A stretch of DNA of 11,625 nucleotides from Verrucomicrobia bacterium UBA1263. Its GTDB lineage: Bacteria > Verrucomicrobiota > Verrucomicrobiia > Limisphaerales > UBA1412. Below are positions 8,701-11,625 of this stretch, in pieces (the stretch's first letter is position 1; each line of letters begins with the position of its first letter). The stretch lies in contig DBVN01000021.1 in the NCBI GenBank assembly GCA_002308515.1, forward strand, positions 20,898-32,522, read 5' to 3'. Made by a program: the position numbers and the translations under genes. The notes under the pieces were generated by a model that saw only the letters and a list, made by a program, of their open reading frames with translations, was not told the DNA's origin and did not search any database.

Positions 8701-9397
8701 TGCCGAGCCACATATTGGGCATACCGCCGAACTGTGTCGGATTGTACGCCTGAGAACCGGAACCGGCGATCGCGCCGTCAGAGTAGATCTTGCCGATCTT
8801 GGTTTCGCTGTCATAAGTGTAAACGATATGATGGAACACATCGTCGCCAATAGGCAGCACAGGCGCATCCACTACCTGCTCGTCACCTTCCACGCGCACA
8901 CCATTGCGCAGTGTGCCGCTGTAGGAACGCCAGGTCATCATCGTGTAGTTATGACCGTCGGTGAGGAGTGTTTCACCGGTCAGTTCATCTTCTTTGGTAT
9001 AGCAGTTGCCAAAGTCGAACAGACGCATCCAGTTGCCTTTATCACCGGTGCATTTGGCCCACATCTCGATAGAGAAGGAGCTGAAACCACTCATGATATC
9101 CGCGGGCAGAGAGGCAAAGGAACCGTCTGTCAGGGAGTTGCGGATACCTTCACCGGATAATACCAGCTGTGAGCCGATGATTTCATATGTCTCCGGATCA
9201 TAGATCGCATCCAGATACGCGTCACCATGGCAAACACCTGTCGTGCCGCCGACTGAATCTGAAAAGAGTTGACGACTCTCCTCATCATAGCCGGCTTCAT
9301 CAAAGCTGTACCGATACTTCAGAGTCGCGCTTTCCGCCGCGAAAGCGGAAGCACCCAACCCCAGCACCAGCGCAGTTGTTAGCAATTTTGTATTCAT
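2705..9397 (-). CDS. Giant secreted LamG/Ig-like (Big_2-like) repeat protein
   Basis: About 2230 aa. The chosen ATG (9397-9395) begins a clean Sec signal peptide: MNTK, a hydrophobic core of about 14 residues, then AFA before Ala-Glu-Ser. An upstream in-frame ATG at 9439 would put 14 polar/mixed residues before it and is less likely. Seven concanavalin-A-like (Laminin_G_3) modules each open with [HYN]RYSF followed by a D-S-[VI]-x-G/A-x-x-G pattern. They contain a W-x-R-L-[WF]-[DQ]-F strand and close with DE[FM]RI[YW]xG and xxGPD. They begin at about residues 28, 368, 676, 998, 1316, 1637 and 1951. Six Ig-like linkers with the Big_2 signature G-T-A-x-[VI]-[TS]-A-x-Y-x-G alternate with them. 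The last ~63 residues (LSWEKGSLEVA, GPWTAI, FYRLAE) match a small C-terminal beta domain that often ends LamG proteins in Verrucomicrobiota and relatives. No LPXTG, PEP-CTERM or other anchor is visible and no catalytic motif is seen, so glycan binding or adhesion is the best inference. No Shine-Dalgarno precedes the start. Modules 6 and 7 share a 141-bp identical tract. Confidence 0.92.
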   Translation of the reverse strand: MNTKLLTTALVLGLGASAFAAESATLKYRYSFDEAGYDEESRQLFSDSVGGTTGVCHGDAYLDAIYDPETYEIIGSQLVLSGEGIRNSLTDGSFASLPADIMSGFSSFSIEMWAKCTGDKGNWMRLFDFGNCYTKEDELTGETLLTDGHNYTMMTWRSYSGTLRNGVRVEGDEQVVDAPVLPIGDDVFHHIVYTYDSETKIGKIYSDGAIAGSGSQAYNPTQFGGMPNMWLGKAEFQDPYFQGCYDEFRIYQGVLTAAEVSNNYKLGANQLGELGTLQSLEITAAKDTIYKNEHLTLTVNATFSTAGVIDVTGDCTFANTNPEVASITDGAILGLAAGTAKFTADYLDKSATFEVTVVDEAPILELVHRYSFNGNANDSVGTANGTLENGATISGGKLVLTPADSAAANGQYVSLPLENYFDGQLAATIEVWAQIDNVNQAYNWCRLWQFSSSVSSFYLTPRGSTVINSYIKTPYGNNEIVGTGYAAGLEESVVAHLVVVADGYTKKYSIYRDGNLLVERDLTVVPADLGALTFAAIGANGTDPGFYGKIDEMRIYNGAMTVEDVRLSYASGPDTLPSETGELQSVYVKLQNGTTSMIESTSAPFNVYADYKNVKGVILDQTETTVSSQNEDILSVENGKLYANEVGTATLDITYGEFTGTSTITVTAMPAATLTHRYSFTSDASDSVAGANGTLYGAAQIVDGTLLLATEENPAAPSGADDPNDAVSYVQLPANLISDHESITIESWIRIDKLQMWARLFDFGGKEGNSGTKYMFMAPYNGTTGGSSFTFVTAGQGAAEQQLTKGGYYLPTDEMVHVVMTLLGDANLARMYVNGILIAEADDISNNPAKIGPMPYCYLGRSLYASDYTFTGAIDEFRTWKGVLTTKQVAANYVAGPDQIAGDLGELQGIRVVSDAPSVAPGLTVNFSVYGDYANMKDVPINSVDGVKISIDNPDFILLSDHSYTCSTIASGNLIVSYSGFEATAAIETYEAPATLVHRYSFTGDTKDSVGNADGENWGLEIANGQLTMDGVTPVVLPQGVMEIVAGEAFTLETWIEINQATAGNWGSFNFSFFNEEDYEHTYNEFALGAQPDQGQNINSTWALVELNDGSYYKTETFAPKGLAGAGMTHVAISVDPESQVLKLFMNGRLETQNTMTVSAARLKAWMPKYVGYLGTSRGNVGLPGKMDEFRIWKGALTIDQASANYAAGPDYVPDVTVDPTLVLNIPEVVYVDAATPAKAIVSWEVAPVNVWSTTFEVTEAASLNLKSDNTDVLAIDSKKRLVGVAAGTANVTASYRGATATKAVTVLPDQVALLHRYSFDNGVTDSVGYADGFTYGSGASVADGQLILNGRLNGEKNHSFAQLPKGIISGLKSMTWEAWFTPGEYIGNWNRLLDFGTVDWEAGRPNAPVGYLFASIYTGAANVRIATRTVGGGEQYYSVATPRAMSDMTGQTLHMVFAYDENGTVTGYLNGQAVATTGSNNRKLSDIVDDFNYIGRSMFLVDNPISVNVDEFRIWNGLLDAKAVAANYAAGPDALPEGEDVLQSVTLSAPLTTVLTKEGSSVKVVAHYSQAGDVDVTSDVELTSSDESIATTYVGGYGERRFGGIAAGTATISATYEGVTGTLDVTVLPETYILANRYSFDDGVKDSVGGADGTLYGEEKYGTKVADGILHLTGQGTPDSLTDGSFAALPADIMSGFASYTIETWARANSGNQHWGRVWDFGNGTSTTSVGDGREYTMLAWAAGIYSVKYQNTEKQLTNLGLPAAGTEDFTYIVYSYDSATQTGYLYVNGELRASGEQFGDPTTFQYGMPNMWIGKSNWKDPYFTGDIQEFRIWHGVISTPQMAADQKAGPNEVGTPSVLDSLDLEVESTEIMLGGGVIYNVWGRSATAGDIDLTNDAEIAVDPEGVLVVDNGALMAVAEGTATVTASYEGLTSAPVTFTVIPNVFTLAHRYSFDDGMTDSIGGADGTLYGEEKYGTKVADGILHLTGQGTPDSLTDGSFAALPADIMSSFGSYTIETWARANEGNKGWGRVWDFGNTTAEGAVGDGREYTMLAWGSGIYSVKYEGVEYQITGLGLPAAGTETFTHIVYTYDKASLMGYVYVNGELAGKARQLADPTTFKYGMPDMWLGKSNFRDPYFTGDYEEFRIYNGFLTADQVAENFEAGPDVIPGPVIGDELVWDIVDNTLILSWEKGSLEVAPTAEGPWTAINAASPYEVDLSGEGAFYRLAE
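3368..3508 (-). repeat. 141-bp exact repeat, copy in LamG module 7
   Basis: Base-for-base identical to 4310-4450, at an offset of exactly 942 bp. It encodes 47 residues running from GGADGTLYGE to ALPADIMS with no synonymous difference. The match stops abruptly: the next 39 bases toward the module start differ at about eight positions, and the next 27 bases on the other side at about four. Confidence 0.95.
4310..4450 (-). repeat. 141-bp exact repeat, copy in LamG module 6
   Basis: Partner of the tract at 3368-3508 in the adjacent module. Both copies are in the same orientation and reading frame, so recombination between them would delete or add exactly one 314-aa LamG plus Ig-like unit without a frameshift. 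Confidence 0.95.
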
Positions 9398-9473
9398 AGT
9401 CAGACTATTTTCTGTTAATTGATTACATACGAACCACATTTCCCCGCATCATCAATACAACATGACAAGCTTT

Positions 9474-9489
9474 GTTTTGATTTCAAAAC
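9474..9489. promoter_or_regulatory. Candidate operator palindrome upstream of the giant gene
   Basis: GTTTTGATTTCAAAAC has perfect 7-bp arms (GTTTTGA/TCAAAAC) around a 2-base centre. It is 77 bases upstream of the giant gene's start and about 170 upstream of the pseudopilin promoter. The form suits a dimeric repressor or activator, but the composition is AT-rich and no regulator is encoded in the window. Confidence 0.25.
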
Positions 9490-9634
9490 CGCTTTTCAAT
9501 CCACTGAAAAATTCAAGAAACGTAGCACGCCGTCAGTTACTGTACCAGCGGAAGCCGTTAAAATCCAGAAAAAAGTGGCGTTTCCCCCTTAAATCTTTCC
9601 TCTCAAAACTATCTCTTTCATTTTCAAATGTTTT

Positions 9635-9684
9635 CAAAAAAATTTTAAAAAATAGATTGAAATCCGGGCCTCTATCGCTACAAT
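9635..9684 (+). promoter_or_regulatory. Sigma-70-like promoter with UP-like element for the pseudopilin gene
   Basis: TTGAAA (9657-9662) and TACAAT (9679-9684) are separated by 16 bases, and each matches the consensus at five of six positions. Directly upstream lies an A/T tract (9635-9654, A7-T4-A6 form) that resembles a UP element. Predicted transcription start is near 9691, giving a leader of about 67 bases before the ATG at 9758. Expected to be a strong promoter; activity is inferred. Confidence 0.6.
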
Positions 9685-9757
9685 GGGGATCGGTGCGCTG
9701 TATGAATGGGATGGTGTGAAACCAATACAGTTTACTTTTAAAACAAAAGAATTTACG

Positions 9758-10615
9758 ATGAAAACGTTTTCTAAAAAATCTAAAGGGTTCACTCTGATTG
9801 AGTTATTGGTAGTTATCGCGATCATTGCCATTCTGGCGGGAATGATCCTGCCGGCTCTGAGCAAAGCGAAAGCCAAAGCCAAAGCTACTTCTTGCTGCAA
9901 TAATCTGAAGCAGTTAGGTTTAGCTATGGGCATCTACACAACGGACTATCCCAAGTTCCCCGGCTGCATCAACACGGAAGGCGCGACCGGATATGAATAT
10001 ATGTGGCCCACCCGTCTGGCGACCGCTATCGGCACCAACGTCGGCATCTTCAACTGTCCTTCCGTTTCCCGCGACTATTGGTGGGAGATCGGTTCCAAGA
10101 CCAACAGCAATAAGAATATCAAGGAACAGCGCATTGTTTATGATAAGGACAGAAAGTATCACTTCAAAGCGGGTCAGAACGGAGCCGGCATGAGCTACGG
10201 TTATAATGACTGGGGACTGTTCTCCAAGATGTTTGGCGACAATCGGTATTATGGCTTAGGTGGTGACTGCGTGGTCAGTACCGGTTTTGGTGAAGTCGCG
10301 GTCAGTAAAGTCATCAACCCCGTTGGGATGATCATGATCGCCGACAGCCGCTCCGACTACAGCTGGGACGGCAGTATCGATCCGACAGAACCTGACCAAT
10401 GGCCCTCTGCCCGCCACAGCCGCCGCGGCAACTTTGCCTATGTGGACGGCCACGCGGAAGGTGTCATGCGCAAAGTGGCTGTTGACCCCAATGACGACGC
10501 GCGCAGGTCCCGCTGGAACACAGACTTCAGACCACACCGCACGGATTCCCCCAGTGCCGGTACGTGGGAAGCAGATACCGATCAGCCGAAATACAGAGAT
10601 GACGCCGCTCAATAG
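9758..10615 (+). CDS. H-X9-DG-type pseudopilin (type II secretion/type IV pilin-like)
   Basis: 285 aa. The N-terminus is a short basic leader ending in Gly10, then FTLIELLVVIAIIAILAG. This is the class III prepilin signal cut after Gly by a PilD-type peptidase, with the conserved Glu at mature position 5 (Glu15) and the hydrophobic helix that anchors it in the inner membrane and drives pilus assembly. Next come the basic SKAKAKAKATS stretch (35-45), the conserved SCCNNLKQLGLA segment (45-56), and FNCP (98-101), whose Cys100 may pair with Cys46 or Cys47. The C-terminal motif is H220-X9-D230-G231, with FAYVDGHAE, typical of the very numerous pseudopilins of Planctomycetota and Lentisphaerota. 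The start is chosen at 9758 because it gives the normal 10-residue leader. An upstream in-frame ATG at 9683 lies inside the predicted -10. A 54-residue hydrophilic tail follows the motif. No Shine-Dalgarno is visible. A secreted glycosidase gene follows 67 bases downstream in the same orientation. Confidence 0.92.
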   Translation: MKTFSKKSKGFTLIELLVVIAIIAILAGMILPALSKAKAKAKATSCCNNLKQLGLAMGIYTTDYPKFPGCINTEGATGYEYMWPTRLATAIGTNVGIFNCPSVSRDYWWEIGSKTNSNKNIKEQRIVYDKDRKYHFKAGQNGAGMSYGYNDWGLFSKMFGDNRYYGLGGDCVVSTGFGEVAVSKVINPVGMIMIADSRSDYSWDGSIDPTEPDQWPSARHSRRGNFAYVDGHAEGVMRKVAVDPNDDARRSRWNTDFRPHRTDSPSAGTWEADTDQPKYRDDAAQ

Positions 10616-10637
10616 AATACACTTTTTTGTATAGCGA

Positions 10638-10680
10638 AAACCCCCTTACGGAAAACCGCGGAGGGGGTTTCTTTTCTTTA
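10638..10680 (+). terminator. Strong intrinsic terminator between the pseudopilin and glycosidase genes
   Basis: AAACCCCCT (10638-10646) pairs with AGGGGGTTT (10662-10670). Inside it CGG-AAAA-CCG (10649-10658) forms an inner stem-loop. The stem is followed by CTTTTCTTT. The structure ends just 2-3 bases before the glycosidase ATG at 10683, leaving no room for a promoter or ribosome-binding site in between. Confidence 0.85.
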
Positions 10681-10682
10681 TT

Positions 10683-11625
10683 ATGAAATTAAATAATATA
10701 TTCCATATCAGCTTATTAACTTTGACTTTCGCGTTCCTCCAGCCGGTTCCCGCGGTCTCGGCGGAAATGACCCCGCCCCCTGCTCCGCTCTACCGGGATC
10801 CGATGTTTGACGGCGCGGCTGATCCGGTCGTCATCTGGAACCGCGCCGAGAAAAGCTGGTGGATGCTCTACACCGCCCGGCGCGCCAATGTGGACGCTCC
10901 CGACGTGGCCTACTGCTACGGATGCGATATCGGGGTCGCCTCCTCCAGTGATCACGGCCGCACCTGGGTCTATCGGGGCAGTCTGGATCTGAACATCGAG
11001 CCGGGACGCAATACCTTCTGGGCACCGGATGTGGTTTATTTCAAAGGAACTTACCATCTTTTTGTCGCCTACATCCAGGGAGTCCGCAGTCACTGGGGCG
11101 GAGTCAAGCGGCTGGCTCACTACACATCCAAAGATCTGTGGAACTGGAAGTTTGACGACTTCATCAAAATAAACTCGGCCAGCGTGATAGACGCTTCCCT
11201 CATGCAAATGCCTGACGGCAAATGGCATATCTGGTACAAAGATGAAAGCCGGGGCAGCATCACCATGACCGCCGAAAGCGAGGATCTCTTTACCTGGAAA
11301 GTGCATGACAAACCCGCCATTGACGGCCGCGGCCACGAAGGTCCCAAGGCGTTCCGCTTCCAGGGCAGCTACTGGATGCTGACCGATGAATGGCAGGGAA
11401 TGCGCGTCTATCGCTCCGACGACGCACAAACATGGACCCGGCAGGGACTTATCCTGGACAAGCCGAGCAAGCGTCCTGAAGATACCCCGTCCGGCGCGCA
11501 TGGAGACGTGATCGTGGTCAAAGACCGTGAAGGCAAAGGTGAAAAGGCTTATATCTTCTACTTTACCCATCCGGGCCGAAAATTCCACTCGGAGAATCTG
11601 ATAGGCGAAAACGGAGTTCTCCCCT
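10683..11625 (+). CDS. Secreted GH43-like five-bladed beta-propeller glycoside hydrolase (partial)
   Basis: Open from ATG at 10683 to the window edge (314 codons, no stop yet), so the 3' end is missing. Residues 1-27 form a Sec signal peptide (MKLNNIF, a hydrophobic core LLTLTFAFL, then a cut near AVSA-E). Motifs of the GH43/GH117-type propeller appear in order: GAADPVV (44-50; Asp47 as expected general base), WAPDVVYFKGTYHLFVAY (113-130), SVIDASLMQMPDGKWHIWY (167-185; Asp170 as pKa-modulating Asp), GHEGPKAF (217-224; Glu219 as general acid) and SGAHGD (270-275; His273). The spacing of Asp, Asp and Glu fits inverting clan GH-F enzymes, which act on arabinosides, xylosides or galactosides; GH117 is an alternative and the substrate is not assignable. 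Asp-box-like S-x-D-x-x-x-T-W segments (88-95, 245-251) support a propeller. Cys78 and Cys81 form a possible C-x-x-C. No Shine-Dalgarno is seen. The longest reverse-strand reading frame here has no recognisable features. Confidence 0.85.
   Translation, partial: MKLNNIFHISLLTLTFAFLQPVPAVSAEMTPPPAPLYRDPMFDGAADPVVIWNRAEKSWWMLYTARRANVDAPDVAYCYGCDIGVASSSDHGRTWVYRGSLDLNIEPGRNTFWAPDVVYFKGTYHLFVAYIQGVRSHWGGVKRLAHYTSKDLWNWKFDDFIKINSASVIDASLMQMPDGKWHIWYKDESRGSITMTAESEDLFTWKVHDKPAIDGRGHEGPKAFRFQGSYWMLTDEWQGMRVYRSDDAQTWTRQGLILDKPSKRPEDTPSGAHGDVIVVKDREGKGEKAYIFYFTHPGRKFHSENLIGENGVLP

Larger units (their letters stand above)
2897..9316 (-). repeat. Array of seven LamG modules alternating with six Ig-like linkers
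   Basis: LamG modules, in protein order: 9316-8590, 8296-7675, 7372-6704, 6406-5765, 5452-4796, 4489-3839 and 3547-2897. The Ig-like linkers fill the gaps. Start-to-start periods are 1020, 924, 966, 954, 963 and 942 bp, all multiples of three. Modules 1, 6 and 7 resemble one another most: all share SLTDGSFAxLPADIMSxF, GMPxMW[LI]GK and DPYFxG. Modules 2-5 are more divergent, so the array probably grew in more than one step. Confidence 0.85.
9398..9757. other. AT-rich divergent intergenic region
   Basis: This 360-base region separates the giant LamG gene (leftward) from the pseudopilin gene (rightward). It holds a good rightward promoter (9657-9684) with an AT-rich upstream element. It also holds a 16-base palindrome-like site (9474-9489) and several copies of TTTTCAA (9493-9499, 9621-9627, 9631-9637), plus an inverted TTTTCA/TGAAAA pair (9493-9498, 9505-9510). 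In the pseudopilin leader, CTGTAT (9698-9703) and ATACAG (9725-9730) could form a weak hairpin. I found no convincing leftward promoter and no credible small gene; the short open frames here are lysine/arginine-rich artefacts of AT-rich DNA. Confidence 0.6.

Noticed and set aside
6512..9160. An 882-codon open frame on the plus strand, antisense to the giant gene
   Set aside because: Its codons lie in exact register with the sense codons, so it stays open simply because the giant gene rarely uses TTA, CTA and TCA. The frame breaks exactly where a sense TCA occurs (6509-6511). The product has no recognisable domain and a low-complexity composition.
2705..9397. Repeat spacing of about 0.95 kb considered as a CRISPR, tandem satellite or non-coding repeat array
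   Set aside because: The period is set by protein modules in one continuous reading frame, there are no short direct repeats with unique spacers, and no cas genes are present.
9398..9439. Upstream in-frame ATG (9439) for the giant LamG protein
   Set aside because: It would put 14 residues before a signal peptide that is complete from the ATG at 9397. Neither start has a Shine-Dalgarno, so the signal peptide decides.
9462..9719. An 85-codon plus-strand frame in the divergent intergenic region
   Set aside because: The Lys/Arg/Ser/Phe-rich product is typical of translated AT-rich DNA. It runs through the pseudopilin promoter and has no start signal or domain.
9683..9757. Upstream in-frame ATG for the pseudopilin (25 extra residues)
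   Set aside because: The ATG overlaps the predicted -10 hexamer and would lie before the transcription start. It would also give an abnormally long prepilin leader.
10716..11588. A 290-codon minus-strand frame across the glycosidase
   Set aside because: It is the register-matched complement of the plus-strand GH43-like gene, which has a signal peptide and ordered active-site motifs. The reverse product has none.

Overview
The window looks like a chromosomal segment of a PVC-superphylum bacterium, most likely Lentisphaerota (Victivallales-like) or a close Verrucomicrobiota/Kiritimatiellota relative. This rests on gene content, not on a search. The diagnostic features are a short-leader pseudopilin ending in an H-X9-DG motif, a Tat-exported Gfo/Idh/MocA oxidoreductase with a 'QKP' active-site motif, a very large LamG-repeat exoprotein, and a secreted five-bladed-propeller glycosidase. 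Almost no start codon is preceded by a recognisable Shine-Dalgarno sequence, and the terminators are ordinary intrinsic hairpins.

Layout. Bases 1-132 (+) are the last 43 codons of a gene entering from the left, closed by a hairpin terminator (148-182). Three minus-strand genes follow, in transcription order right to left: a giant secreted LamG/Ig-like repeat protein (9397-2705, about 2230 aa), a Tat-signal Gfo/Idh/MocA oxidoreductase (2583-1204) and a cytoplasmic ROK-family sugar kinase (1136-207). An intrinsic terminator follows the first and second of these, so they are not one simple operon. A 360-bp AT-rich divergent region (9398-9757) separates the giant gene from two plus-strand genes: an H-X9-DG pseudopilin (9758-10615) and a secreted GH43-like glycoside hydrolase (10683 to the window end, truncated there). 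A strong terminator lies between those two.

Inferred biology. The set is consistent with extracellular glycan use. The LamG protein would bind or display at the surface, the propeller enzyme would cleave a glycan outside the cytoplasm, the Tat oxidoreductase would act on a sugar or glycoside in the periplasm, and the ROK kinase would phosphorylate the imported sugar. The pseudopilin may serve a type II secretion or pilus-like machine. No substrate can be assigned from the sequence.

The signals most worth a second look are: a 141-bp DNA-identical tract shared by the last two LamG modules (recent duplication or gene conversion); intrinsic terminators placed almost against the next start codon, at one of which a perfect extended -10 begins a transcript inside the terminator stem; the lost canonical motifs in the ROK kinase and the oxidoreductase; and the pseudopilin/glycosidase pairing. 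I see no CRISPR array, tRNA, rRNA, insertion sequence or phage gene, and no convincing entirely new system.
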